A DNA stretch of 64,000 bases from Streptomyces sp. MBT53 (lineage in GTDB: Bacteria > Actinomycetota > Actinomycetes > Streptomycetales > Streptomycetaceae), in NCBI RefSeq assembly GCF_016654115.1, contig NZ_JAEQAZ010000022.1, positions 1-64,000 on the forward strand, in the 5' to 3' direction. The position numbers were made by a program, and so were the translations under genes. Below, piece after piece: positions 44,990-53,422 of this stretch. Position 1 is the stretch's first letter. Every line of letters begins with the position of its first letter. The notes under the pieces were generated by a model, which did not search any database, had not been told where the DNA came from, and saw only the letters and a program-made list of their open reading frames with translations.

Positions 44990-45996
44990 CAGAAGGCGTC
45001 GGGGTGAAGGGACTTGGCGAGGGTTACGGTGCCGTCGACGGCACGCAGTTCGGAGAAGTCGGCGGCGGGTACGGCGATGAGGCGGTGGCCGCGTACGGCG
45101 GCCGTGGCGGCGAGGTGGGTCCGCAGCCACTCCTCGGAGGCGGCGCGGTCGGCGGCGCCGGTGTAGTGGTAGATGAGGACGTCTGGGTTCTTCTTGGCGA
45201 GGGCCTCGACGGACAGTGGTGCGAAGTTGCTGCCCTTGGGCACGGCGTCGTCCAGGACGTTGCGGCCTCCGGCGCGGCGGACGATGTCGGAGTAGAGCCC
45301 GCCGGCGAGGGCGTAGAGCTGTCTGTCGACGATCTGGACCATGGCTGCTGTGGTGGCGGGCCGTCCGGTGAGGGCCTTGTCCACGGCCGACAGTCGCTCC
45401 CGCGTTTCGGCCGTGGCCTGCCGTGCCGCGGGCTGGACGTCCAGGAGCGTGCCGAGTGCGGTGAGGTCGGTGGTCGTGGCGGTGAGGGTGGCGGTGCCGG
45501 TGGTCTTGGGGCAGAAGGCGCTGTCGATGTAGACGGGAACCCCGAGTTTCGCGAGTTCGGCGATGGTGGGCAGCTTCTTCCCGTCGAACTGGTACTCGCC
45601 GTCGGCGAGGATGAAGTCGGGGCGGGCCGCCAGCAGCGCCTCCCTGCCGATCTCCCCGGGAGCGAGGACCTTCACCTTCTGGTAGTCGCGGGCGTAGGCC
45701 GGCTTGGGCGGGGACTGGTCGGTCCAGGTCTGGCCCGCGATCCGGTCCTTCAGGCCGAGCCGGAGCAGGAGTTCGGTGTTGGACGGGAAGAACGAGACGA
45801 TCCGCTCGGGTGCCTTCTCCACGCGGACCTCGCGGCCGCAGCTGGTGACCTGTGCCGGATAGACCGTGCCCCCGGACGGGCGGGCGGCGGCCTTCGCGGC
45901 ATCGGCCGTGTCCGTGGCTGCGGGCGACCCGCAGGCGGTGACTACGAGGGCCACGCCGACGAGGGCGAGCCCTCCTGCGAGGTGACGACGGTTCAT
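44989..45996 (-). CDS. FecB/BtuF-like ABC substrate-binding lipoprotein
   Basis: This 335-residue surface lipoprotein (lipobox VVTACG, Cys near residue 22) has a periplasmic-binding fold of the siderophore/cobalamin type (APERIVSFFPSNTELLLRLG; RIAGQTWTD; ARPDFILADGEYQF; FSELRAVDGTVT). Such proteins bind metal chelates or corrinoids, not free zinc as ZnuA does. Its start overlaps the ATPase stop (ATGA). In this operon it would capture the peptide-metal complex and deliver it to the FecCD permease. That role is inferred from context. Confidence 0.9.
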   Translation of the reverse strand: MNRRHLAGGLALVGVALVVTACGSPAATDTADAAKAAARPSGGTVYPAQVTSCGREVRVEKAPERIVSFFPSNTELLLRLGLKDRIAGQTWTDQSPPKPAYARDYQKVKVLAPGEIGREALLAARPDFILADGEYQFDGKKLPTIAELAKLGVPVYIDSAFCPKTTGTATLTATTTDLTALGTLLDVQPAARQATAETRERLSAVDKALTGRPATTAAMVQIVDRQLYALAGGLYSDIVRRAGGRNVLDDAVPKGSNFAPLSVEALAKKNPDVLIYHYTGAADRAASEEWLRTHLAATAAVRGHRLIAVPAADFSELRAVDGTVTLAKSLHPDAF

Positions 45997-46802
45997 TGGT
46001 CTGCTCCGTTGAGGCTGGGGTGAGTGGTGGGGGCGGGAAGTGGCGCGAAGCTCAGCTGAGGGCGTCCGGTGAGTGGGTGGGTGCCGAGTGCGGCGTGGAC
46101 CTGGAAGACCTCGTCGAGGAGTTCGGGGGTGAACACCTCCTGGGGCGTGCCCGAGGTGACGACGTGTCCGCCGCGCAGGACGTGGACGCGGTCGCAGTAG
46201 GCGGCGGCGAGGTTGAGGTCGTGCAGTGCGGCGAGCGTGGTCACCTTGAGGTCGCGCACGAGCTCCATGAGGTCAAGCTGGGTGCCGATGTCCAGGTGAT
46301 TGGTGGGTTCGTCCAGGACGAGCAGCCGCCCCTGCTGGGCCAGTGCCCGGGCGAGCAGGACGCGCTGCTTCTCGCCGCCCGAGAGAGAGGAGTACTGGCG
46401 GCCTGCCAGGTGTGCCATGCCGACCCGATCCAGCGCGTCGGCGACGATGCCGCGGTCGGCGGTGCTCTCGCCCGACCAGGGCGTACGGTGTGGGGTCCGA
46501 CCGGCGGCGACGACCTCGGCGACGGTGAAGTCGAAGGCGGCCGGGTTCTCCTGGGCCACTACGGACGTACGACGCGCGGCGGCCTGGGGGGTCAGGCTCC
46601 GCCACACGTCCTGGCCCCCGACCAGGACCGCTCCGGAGGCGGGACGCATCGACCGGTACACGGCGCGCAGCAGGGTCGACTTGCCGCTTCCGTTGGGCCC
46701 GACGACACCGATGATCTCCCCCGGGGCGGCGTGCAGGGTGGCCCGGCTCACGATCCGTGCGCCGCCGATGTCGAGGGTGACCGCTTCGAGGCGGGCTTCC
46801 AT
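45993..46802 (-). CDS. FecE/BtuD-like ABC transporter ATPase
   Basis: This 269-residue ATPase has Walker A GVVGPNGSGKSTLL (residues about 33-46), Q-loop VVAQENP, signature LSGGEKQRVLLARALAQQ, Walker B LLVLDEPTNHLD and switch His in ALHDLNLAAAYCD. It belongs to the iron-chelate/B12 importer subgroup. The start at ATG 46802 overlaps the permease stop; upstream open frame is antisense-like extension. It powers import through the adjacent permease. Confidence 0.93.
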   Translation of the reverse strand: MEARLEAVTLDIGGARIVSRATLHAAPGEIIGVVGPNGSGKSTLLRAVYRSMRPASGAVLVGGQDVWRSLTPQAAARRTSVVAQENPAAFDFTVAEVVAAGRTPHRTPWSGESTADRGIVADALDRVGMAHLAGRQYSSLSGGEKQRVLLARALAQQGRLLVLDEPTNHLDIGTQLDLMELVRDLKVTTLAALHDLNLAAAYCDRVHVLRGGHVVTSGTPQEVFTPELLDEVFQVHAALGTHPLTGRPQLSFAPLPAPTTHPSLNGADQ

Positions 46803-47980
46803 CACACCTCCCGTCCGGCGGCCGAGCGGTCTCGCCGCAGCAGCCACAGGAAGAACGGGGCCCCGGCCACGGCGGTGAGGATGCCGAGCGGCAGCTCCAT
46901 GGGGGCGGCGACGGTACGGGCCGCCAGGTCCGCCAGCAGCAGGAACAGGGCTCCGGCCAGCGCGGTCGCGGGCAGCAGCGACCGATGGTCGGAGCCGATC
47001 AGCAGACGCACGCTGTGCGGTACGACGAGCCCGACGAAGGAGATGCCGCCCGCCACCGAGATGACCGCCGCCGTCAGCAGGGCGGACACGGCGAGGAGTT
47101 GAAGGCGCAGCGCCTGGACCCGTACGCCCAGGAAGGCCGCCGTCTCCTCCCCCATGGCCAGGGCGTTCAGCGACCGTCCGTGCAGCAGCAGCCAGGCCGT
47201 GCAGACCACGACGAGCGTGGCCGGCAGGCCGAGATCGGTCCACTGTGCGCCCGCGACCGAGCCGAGCAGCCAGAACAGCACCCCGGAGAGCTGGTCGGGG
47301 CGGGCCCGCAGTTGCAGGTAACTGGTGGCGCCCTGGAGCAGATACGACAGGGCGACTCCCGCCAGCACGAGCCTCACGGGTGCCGTCGTGCCCTGATGAC
47401 GGCTGAGCGCGACGACCAGGGCGAGAGTCGCGCAGGCCCCGAAAAAGGCCGCCGCCGGCACTCCGAGGTGCAGTGGACCCGGCAGTCCGGCGGGCCCGAG
47501 CGTGAGGACGGCGACCGCCGCCAGGGAGGCGCCGGAGGTGACGCCGAGTACATAGGGGTCGGCGAGTGGATTGCGTACGACGGTCTGCAATACCGCCCCG
47601 GCGACGGCCAGCCCCGCTCCGGCGACCATCGCCAGGAGAGTGCGCGGCACCCGTGAGCCCCAGATGATGGCGTCGTCGATTCCGCTGGTCCCGCCCGGAC
47701 GGTTGCCGCCGGTCACATGGGAGACCACATCGCGCCACACCTCGGCGAACGGCAGCGACGCCGCGCCGAGGGCGATGGAGGCGAGCGCGGCAGCGGGCAG
47801 CGCGAGCAACAGGCACAGCAGGAGCAGCCGTGCGGACATCACGCGGGCGGCCGGCTTTCGCGCGCTGCCCTCCCGGTCCGGGGCGGTGGCCCGTGCGGGG
47901 CGCAGAGCGGCGCGGGCGGGCGGTGCCGGAACAGGCGCGGGAGGTGAGCCGTCGGCGGCGGCCGGTGGCGGGACGATCAC
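46802..47980 (-). CDS. FecCD-family ABC permease
   Basis: This 392-residue permease has about ten membrane helices (LLLLCLLLALPAAALASIAL; VPRTLLAMVAGAGLAVAGAV; ADPYVLGVTSGASLAAVAVL; SFVGLVVPHSVRLLIGSDHR). The last contains the cytoplasmic coupling region typical of FecCD/BtuC. A Pro/Ala-rich N-terminal extension of 45 residues precedes the first helix, so MSARLLLL may be an alternative start. GTG 47980 has GAAGGA nine bases upstream. A single permease gene implies a homodimer, as in BtuC. Confidence 0.92.
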   Translation of the reverse strand: MIVPPPAAADGSPPAPVPAPPARAALRPARATAPDREGSARKPAARVMSARLLLLCLLLALPAAALASIALGAASLPFAEVWRDVVSHVTGGNRPGGTSGIDDAIIWGSRVPRTLLAMVAGAGLAVAGAVLQTVVRNPLADPYVLGVTSGASLAAVAVLTLGPAGLPGPLHLGVPAAAFFGACATLALVVALSRHQGTTAPVRLVLAGVALSYLLQGATSYLQLRARPDQLSGVLFWLLGSVAGAQWTDLGLPATLVVVCTAWLLLHGRSLNALAMGEETAAFLGVRVQALRLQLLAVSALLTAAVISVAGGISFVGLVVPHSVRLLIGSDHRSLLPATALAGALFLLLADLAARTVAAPMELPLGILTAVAGAPFFLWLLRRDRSAAGREV

Positions 47981-48010
47981 GGGCGGGTCCTTCGCGAGGT
48001 GTGAGCGGGC

Positions 48011-49336
48011 TCAGTGCGGCAGGGGCAGCACACGGCGAGGTGTTCCGCCCAGGGCGGCGGTGAGCCGTGTACCGCCCAGGAAGGGCAGCCCGGCCGCGGT
48101 GTTGGAGTACAGGCCAGGGACGACGACCCGGACGACGTGCAGGCCCGCGGCGCGGACGTCGGGGGTGGTGACGTCGACGGCGACGGCCCGGTGGCCCGCC
48201 GCGCCGACGCGTGACACCAGCGCGTCAAGGGTGGGAGCGGCAGGTTCCGGCCCCGACTCGCCGCTCGCGTCCGCGCCTTCCTTGAGGGCGAGTTCCAGCT
48301 CCTGCTCGAAGGCGTCCTGGATGCGCGGGTCCAGATACAGCTGGAGGTGGCAGCCGTAGTCGACGGCATCGCGAAAGTCCTCGCGGTAGGCGTCGCCGTA
48401 GTCGCGTGCGGGGCGCCAGGGCTTGAGGGGGCTGCGCGGGTCGGCGGCGGCGCGCATGTAGGGGCCGGTGGGGTTGTCGTAGTCGGCGGTGAAGAGCTGG
48501 AGTTGGAGGGCTTCGCCGTAGGCCTTGAGGAGGGCGGCTTCCTCGTCGGCGCGGGCGGCGACGCCAAGGGTGAGGTAGCCGGTGATCGTGTCGTGGACCA
48601 GTGCCCCTGCCACCCGTAGGCCGAAAGGAGTGGCGAAGGCGAGGAATCTGGTGCTCAGTCGGTCGTGGGGGCCGCGGGCGAAGCGGTCGAGCCAGTCCGG
48701 CGGCCGGATGGCGCGCAAGCCGGCTCTGCCGTGCCAGCTGATGGTCATGGCGTCCCGTTCGACGATCTCGCACAGCGCGCCCAGGCAGGCCTCCTCGTAG
48801 GTGGCCCCCGCGGCGAGACCCGCCTGGATGACGGGGTTGGTGCGCGGGCCGCGCGGCTCCACGTCGGCGGAGACGTACGACACCCAGACCAGGGACGCGG
48901 GGACGAGCACTCGGCCGCCGTCGGTCAGGTCGGTGCCCTCGGTCCACTCCACCGTCAGTTCGCGGGTGAAGGCAGTGAGCGGGAACGCGGGGTCGGCGTA
49001 CTGCTCCGGGCCGTACAGGCCCAGAAGAGCGGGGTCCACCGCCCGCAGGCCGCGCCCGCGCAGCTCCTCGTAGGAGGCGCGGACGAGCTGGTCGGGCACG
49101 AGGTTTCCGCAGTACCGCTCCGCGGCCTCGCCGAGCGCGGCGCCCAGGGCGGCGTCGGGGTCCGCGAAGGCGTAGCCGGCACCGGCGGAGTCGGCGGGCC
49201 AGGGGCAGAAGCGGGTGGTGTCGCACAGCTGGGAGGCGATGATCTGGAAGCCCGACGGGAAGTGGTCCGGTACGGGTGGGCGGGACAGACGGCGCACGAT
49301 TCCGGTACGCGGGTCGGTCAGCAACGGGTACGCCAT
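48011..49336 (-). CDS. YcaO-family RiPP-modifying enzyme 1
   Basis: This 441-residue YcaO protein uses ATP to activate a backbone amide, giving azolines, amidines or thioamides depending on partner and nucleophile. The ATP/Mg motifs are visible: GEAAERYCGN (residues about 69-78), CEIVERDAMTISWH and ALLKAYGEALQLQLF. The C-terminus ends in RRVLPLPH, the proline-rich tail typical of azoline-forming members. It lies 12 bases downstream of the second YcaO and 30 bases before the permease start. Having two distinct YcaO enzymes in one operon suggests two different backbone modifications or a split catalyst. Confidence 0.92.
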   Translation of the reverse strand: MAYPLLTDPRTGIVRRLSRPPVPDHFPSGFQIIASQLCDTTRFCPWPADSAGAGYAFADPDAALGAALGEAAERYCGNLVPDQLVRASYEELRGRGLRAVDPALLGLYGPEQYADPAFPLTAFTRELTVEWTEGTDLTDGGRVLVPASLVWVSYVSADVEPRGPRTNPVIQAGLAAGATYEEACLGALCEIVERDAMTISWHGRAGLRAIRPPDWLDRFARGPHDRLSTRFLAFATPFGLRVAGALVHDTITGYLTLGVAARADEEAALLKAYGEALQLQLFTADYDNPTGPYMRAAADPRSPLKPWRPARDYGDAYREDFRDAVDYGCHLQLYLDPRIQDAFEQELELALKEGADASGESGPEPAAPTLDALVSRVGAAGHRAVAVDVTTPDVRAAGLHVVRVVVPGLYSNTAAGLPFLGGTRLTAALGGTPRRVLPLPH

Positions 49337-49348
49337 GAAGAGTCCTCG

Positions 49349-50758
49349 TCAGGCCAGCGGCAGGGGATGGGGGTACAGCTCGTCCTCGCGCAACGGGCCC
49401 GGCACCAGGCCGAGTCGGGCCGGGGTCCGGTACAGCCGGTCCCCGCCCAGGTACGGGAAGGCCGGCGGGGCGTTGCCGATCAGCCCGGGCACGACCACGC
49501 GGACGACCGAGAGTCCGGCCGCGGCGACATCGGAGGTCGTCAGGTCGACGCTGTAGGCCGGCAGCCCCGCGTCCGCGAGCCGCCTCAGATAGACATCGCG
49601 CGGGTCCGCGTCCGCTACCGCCGGGATGTCGCGGAAGGCGATACGCGCCGGTCCGCGCAGCCGGTCGAGCGGCTGCCCTTGCATGCGCGGGTCGAGGTAG
49701 AGCTGGGCGATGGCGGGGAGGTCGGTCAGGTCGCGGTAGTCCGCGCGGAACGCGTCCCGGTAGGTGCGGTCGGCGCGGAAGGGCCGAAAGACATGGCCCT
49801 CCAGGGTGCCGGCGGCGACTGCCTGCCACACCTCGCTGCCCGGTTCGGCGAGCTGCCGGGTGAGTGAGTACAGCCCGTACGCCTCCACCAGGGCCTTTTC
49901 CGCGGCGAGTTCGGGCTCGGCCCGGCAGGCGCTGCCGAAGGCGACCATCTCGCGCTGCCGGTCCTCCAGAAAGGCCGCGGCCACGGGTACGCCGAACTCC
50001 GACGGGATGTGCAGCAGGCGCACGGACGGGCCGGGCCCCTCGCCTGGGGCGGGACCTCCGAGGCGACCGGTGACGGCTGCGGCGTCACAGATCGCGGCGG
50101 CTTCGGCACCCGTACTCCACCAGGTGGTTGTTGCGTCGCGTTCCAGCAGCTCTTCGAGGGCGAAGCGTTCGGCGTGGGCACGGTTCTCGCCGGCGGCGAT
50201 GCCGGAGTAGACGAGGGAGTGGGTGGCGGGTTCGGCGGCACGCGGGCCGTGGAAGTAGTCCAGCCAGACCAGTGAGGCGGGGACGAGCACCTCGGCGCCG
50301 TCGTGCAGATCGCGGCCCGGGGTCCAGGCCACTGGCAGATCGCGGGTGAAGGGGGTGAACGGGAAGCCGGGGGTGGCGTACTGGGCGGGCGAGTAGAGGG
50401 ACAGCGTCTCCGGGTCGAGCGCACGCAGACCGCGCATGGTCAGTTCACGGTACGACGCCGTGCGCAGACCGTCGGGGACGGCATTGCCGCAGTAGCGCTC
50501 GACGGCCTCTCCGATGGCAGCGCGCCGGGCACGTTCCTCATCGCCGGCCGATGCCCCGAACCCGAAGCGGTCGGCGAGCCAGGGCGCGAACACGTCGGTG
50601 CGGGCCACACTGGCGCCGTAGCCGACCCACATCCGGGGCAGCCCCGGGCGGCGGCGCTGCCGTTCCAGCCGTGTGATGAGCCCGGTCCGCGCGTCGAGCA
50701 GAGCCGATTCGGCAGAGCCTGTAGGAACCGCGCCGCTCACGACGTCTGTGCTGCTCAC
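49349..50758 (-). CDS. YcaO-family RiPP-modifying enzyme 2
   Basis: This 469-residue YcaO enzyme is clearly divergent from YcaO 1. It has GEAVERYCGN (residues about 83-92), LEELLERDATTTWW and EKALVEAYGLYSLTRQL. It ends in YPHPLPLA, again a proline-rich C-terminus. The GTG at 50758 overlaps the hydrolase stop (GTGA), so the proteins should be made in similar amounts. No sulfur donor such as TfuA is seen nearby, which argues against thioamide formation. Confidence 0.93.
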   Translation of the reverse strand: MSSTDVVSGAVPTGSAESALLDARTGLITRLERQRRRPGLPRMWVGYGASVARTDVFAPWLADRFGFGASAGDEERARRAAIGEAVERYCGNAVPDGLRTASYRELTMRGLRALDPETLSLYSPAQYATPGFPFTPFTRDLPVAWTPGRDLHDGAEVLVPASLVWLDYFHGPRAAEPATHSLVYSGIAAGENRAHAERFALEELLERDATTTWWSTGAEAAAICDAAAVTGRLGGPAPGEGPGPSVRLLHIPSEFGVPVAAAFLEDRQREMVAFGSACRAEPELAAEKALVEAYGLYSLTRQLAEPGSEVWQAVAAGTLEGHVFRPFRADRTYRDAFRADYRDLTDLPAIAQLYLDPRMQGQPLDRLRGPARIAFRDIPAVADADPRDVYLRRLADAGLPAYSVDLTTSDVAAAGLSVVRVVVPGLIGNAPPAFPYLGGDRLYRTPARLGLVPGPLREDELYPHPLPLA

Positions 50759-52335
50759 TCGGTCGTCTCCTCGGGCGTGGTGCGGGGCAGGATGAGGCGG
50801 GTGCCGTCGACCGGCCTGGTGCGGACGGTCTGCTCGGCGACGCGGTAGGCGGTACCTGTGCAGCGGTCCTCCCCCGTGCCGAGCGAGCGGGCCAGACGGG
50901 GGAAGTCGCTGCTGGTGACCTCCAGTTGGAGGCGGGACCCGGTGGGTACGGTGACGGCCACCGGTCCGAGTTCGATCGCGTGCGGGCCGGGGGCCGTCGT
51001 CCGTCCGGTGTCGAGGCTGCCGTGGGCGAGTTCCAGCCAGCGGCCGTCGGCGGTGACCTCGGTCCAGCGGACGATCCAGTCCGTGGCCGGTGCGCTGGTG
51101 GCCGCGTCCAGTACCACGACCGGCCTGCCGACGACCGTCACCGGCTCGTCGAGCGTGGCGCTCGTGAAGCGGACGGCGTCGCGGCGGGCGGCGAGCGGCG
51201 CCCGGTCGACGCCTGGCTGCCGGGAGGGGTAGGGGTCGGCCGGGTCGTAGCGGAACCGGGCCTCGCCGCCGGTCCGGGGGTGCCGCGGGGCGAGCGTCCC
51301 GTCGGGGTGGGCATGCCAGACGGCATCTACGGACGGCGGCGGCCACGACGTGCCCGTCCACCACCGGTCCGCGCCGACGGTGAACACCTTGGCCTCGCTC
51401 GCGCCCTGCCCGGTGCCGCCCAGCACCCGCCCCAGCCAGTCCACCTGAAGGGCGCCCAGGTCGATGCGTGCGGCGGGTCCGTGGTCCCGGTCCCCGATCC
51501 GTGTTCCGGGGGCGTACGCCAGATCATGTCCCCAGGGGCCGATGACCAGCGCCCGCGACGGGCGCGGCTCCAGGGCGGCGCCCACGCGGTGGAAGTGTTC
51601 GAGGACCTCGTCGACCAGGAGGTCGTACCAGCCGCCGATGTGCAGGGCGGCCGTCGGCAGCTTCTCCAGCTCGGCGGCGTCCGGTCCCTGCGCCCGGTGA
51701 TCGGGACCGTCCTCGATGACCTGGGCCCAGCCCGGGAGGCGGGCGCCGAGCCGGTCGGCGAGCTCCACGACCGGCAGGTGACCGAGCAGGTCCGGACACT
51801 CCCGGAAGACATGGGCGGTGAGGCCCTCGCGGCTGGTCCGCGCGTCGGCCCGTTCCAGCCACCAGGCGGCGTGCTCGGCGAGCCTCAGGATCCCGCTGCG
51901 CTCGAACTTGGTGCGGCCGAGCGCCATCGACGGGCCCATGCTGACCACCGCCCGCACGGCGTCCGGGCGCTCGGCGGCGAGCGCCCACGCGGTGTGACCG
52001 GCGTAGGAGCCGCCGTAGGTGACGAGCCGTCCGTCACTCCACGGCTGCTTCAGGATCCAGTCGGCGAGAGCCGCGCCGTCGCCGCGCTCGTTACGGTACG
52101 GCTGCCAGGTCCCGTCGGAGTCGTACCGGCCGCGCACATCCTGGACGGCGTACGCGAAACCCCGGCGCCGCCAGCCCGCACCCTCGGCGAGGTGCCCGCC
52201 GCGGCCGTACGGTGTGCGGGTCACGACGGCCGGCACCGGCCAGGTGTCGGAAGGCGGGAGGTGGATGTCGAGGGCGAGCGGCGTGCCGTCCCAGCCGGGC
52301 ACGCGTTCGTTGGCCCGCACGGGCAGCCCGCTCAT
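50755..52335 (-). CDS. CocE/NonD-family alpha/beta hydrolase in the RiPP operon
   Basis: This 526-residue cytoplasmic protein has the X-Pro peptidase/cocaine esterase architecture: VQDVRGRYDSDGTWQPYRNE, nucleophile elbow LVTYGGSYAGHTAW, the Asp region GGWYDLLVDEVLEHF, the His region VIGPWGHDLAYAPG and a C-terminal PepX_C domain. In this context it could cleave leader peptide or repeat linkers (many Pro residues occur in the precursor) or catalyse a cyclisation. The ATG at 52335 overlaps the E1-like gene stop. It is a different protein from the CocE-type esterase at 28-30 kb. Confidence 0.9.
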   Translation of the reverse strand: MSGLPVRANERVPGWDGTPLALDIHLPPSDTWPVPAVVTRTPYGRGGHLAEGAGWRRRGFAYAVQDVRGRYDSDGTWQPYRNERGDGAALADWILKQPWSDGRLVTYGGSYAGHTAWALAAERPDAVRAVVSMGPSMALGRTKFERSGILRLAEHAAWWLERADARTSREGLTAHVFRECPDLLGHLPVVELADRLGARLPGWAQVIEDGPDHRAQGPDAAELEKLPTAALHIGGWYDLLVDEVLEHFHRVGAALEPRPSRALVIGPWGHDLAYAPGTRIGDRDHGPAARIDLGALQVDWLGRVLGGTGQGASEAKVFTVGADRWWTGTSWPPPSVDAVWHAHPDGTLAPRHPRTGGEARFRYDPADPYPSRQPGVDRAPLAARRDAVRFTSATLDEPVTVVGRPVVVLDAATSAPATDWIVRWTEVTADGRWLELAHGSLDTGRTTAPGPHAIELGPVAVTVPTGSRLQLEVTSSDFPRLARSLGTGEDRCTGTAYRVAEQTVRTRPVDGTRLILPRTTPEETTE

Positions 52336-53144
52336 CGCACGGCCCCCGCGGGCGTGGTGAGCGGCAGCGGCAGGACGCGGTGCCGCTCGACACCGGCGGT
52401 CGCGGCGTCCACGACCAGTTGTACGTCCTGGGCGGCCGGTGTGCCGGTCTCGTGCCAGCGCAGCACATCCTCCACCAGCAGCCCGGCCAGCACGGCCGTC
52501 GCGGCGGCTCCCGGCCATGGCACCGGAGGCACGGTGTCGCCGTCCAGATAGGCCCAGTGCGTGGCCAGTTCGTCGGGCAGGTCGGCGGCGGCGAGCAGAC
52601 GGCCGCGGGTGTCGGCGTACGAGACCGTCCGGCCGGGGACGGACATGGGGCCCAGGACGAAGCGCAGCCCTTCGGCGTGGCAGCGGTGCCAGGCAGTCGA
52701 GTTGAGCGCGCACCAGGCGTCCACCCGCTGCCAATGCGCGTCGGGCAGCCATCCGGCGCAACAGATCACGGCGTCGGCGGCCCGCACGGCGTCCTCGTCG
52801 ACCGGGCCGCCGGCGATGCGCGTTCCGGAGGGGAGCAGTGCGGCGGCCGCGTGGGCGAGGGGGTTGTCGCCCTCGATATGAACGCTCAAGGTGCCCGGAG
52901 CCGGCCGTTTCGGGGCGGTGGTCAGTGTGCCGCGCTCGCTGAGTGCCGCGAGCAGGGCCTGACCGTGCTCGCTCTCCAGGGCGGGATCGACCGGTTCGTC
53001 GTCGGCCCCGTAGGCGAGCCGCTGGGCCGCTGTGAGCAGTTCCCGCGGACCGCGGATCCGGGTGAAGCGTCCATCGGGCGTGCTGTGCCGCCAACTTCCG
53101 TCGAGGCCCGCATACAGATGGTGTCCGGGGGCGATGCGATCCAT
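52332..53144 (-). CDS. TOMM leader-binding / cyclodehydratase E1-like protein
   Basis: This 270-residue protein resembles the ThiF/E1-like partner of azole-forming cyclodehydratases, in which an N-terminal RRE binds the leader peptide. The N-terminus (HHLYAGLDGSWRHSTPDGRF) is beta-rich like an RRE. The middle has a Rossmann-like layout (VHIEGDNPLAHAAAALL; AADAVICCAGWLPDAHWQ) but lacks the ATP-binding GxGGxG and zinc CxxC pairs of active E1 enzymes. It therefore probably delivers the precursor to the YcaO enzymes. It follows the precursor gene after a hairpin, with AGGAAGG before the ATG. Confidence 0.85.
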   Translation of the reverse strand: MDRIAPGHHLYAGLDGSWRHSTPDGRFTRIRGPRELLTAAQRLAYGADDEPVDPALESEHGQALLAALSERGTLTTAPKRPAPGTLSVHIEGDNPLAHAAAALLPSGTRIAGGPVDEDAVRAADAVICCAGWLPDAHWQRVDAWCALNSTAWHRCHAEGLRFVLGPMSVPGRTVSYADTRGRLLAAADLPDELATHWAYLDGDTVPPVPWPGAAATAVLAGLLVEDVLRWHETGTPAAQDVQLVVDAATAGVERHRVLPLPLTTPAGAVR

Positions 53145-53166
53145 GGGAAATGCCTTCCTACGAGGG

Positions 53167-53203
53167 GCCGCCCGCCCCGTGACCTGACCACGGGGCGGGC
53201 GGC
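53167..53203 (-). terminator. Perfect hairpin between precursor and biosynthetic genes
   Basis: GCCGCCCGCCCCGTG (53167-53181) pairs with CACGGGGCGGGCGGC (53189-53203) over a seven-base loop. It lies 13 bases after the precursor stop and 22 bases before the next start, with no U-tract. It could act as a partial terminator or RNA-stabilising stem that keeps precursor levels above enzyme levels, as seen in many RiPP operons. Confidence 0.85.
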
Positions 53204-53215
53204 GTCGGTGACTGC

Positions 53216-53404
53216 TCAGGCGGTCCAGGCGAACGGGTTGTGGACCAGCGCGTTGGTGCCCGGACCCTGCGGCGCGGCCAGGGAGCCGTCGGCCTCCAGC
53301 TCCTCGAACGCGAACGGGTTGTGGACCAGGGCGTTCGTACCCGGGCCCTGCGGCGCCGCGAGCGAACCGTCGGCCTTGAGCTCCTCGAAGGCGAGCGACA
53401 GCAT
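53216..53404 (-). CDS. RiPP precursor peptide with two tandem repeats
   Basis: This 62-residue peptide has ATG at 53404 with GAGGGG six bases upstream. After MLSL come two repeats of 27 residues (5-31 and 32-58). Each begins AFEEL, has ADGSLAAPQGPG and ends TNALVHNPF, and AWTA closes the peptide. The copies differ only at Lys10 versus Glu37. The DNA copies differ at about a dozen bases, nearly all silent, so the protein is under selection. There are no cysteines; Ser, Thr and Asn are the likely YcaO targets, and His28/His55 are possible metal ligands. The negatively charged EEL helix may be the recognition element in each repeat. Confidence 0.9.
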   Translation of the reverse strand: MLSLAFEELKADGSLAAPQGPGTNALVHNPFAFEELEADGSLAAPQGPGTNALVHNPFAWTA

Positions 53405-53422
53405 GCGTTTCCCCTCTCTATT

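Noticed and set aside
44989..47980. ABC importer as a classical ZnuABC zinc transporter
   Set aside because: The permease is FecCD-type and the binding protein FecB/BtuF-like. It lacks the His-rich loop of ZnuA, so it should import a chelate, not free zinc.
50759..51364. 202-codon extension of YcaO 2
   Set aside because: It is antisense-frame noise across the hydrolase gene. The GTG at 50758 overlaps the hydrolase stop as expected in this operon.
43736..53404. The RiPP operon as a bottromycin cluster
   Set aside because: The precursor shares no core with bottromycin, and the amidohydrolase, P450 and radical methyltransferases of that pathway are absent.
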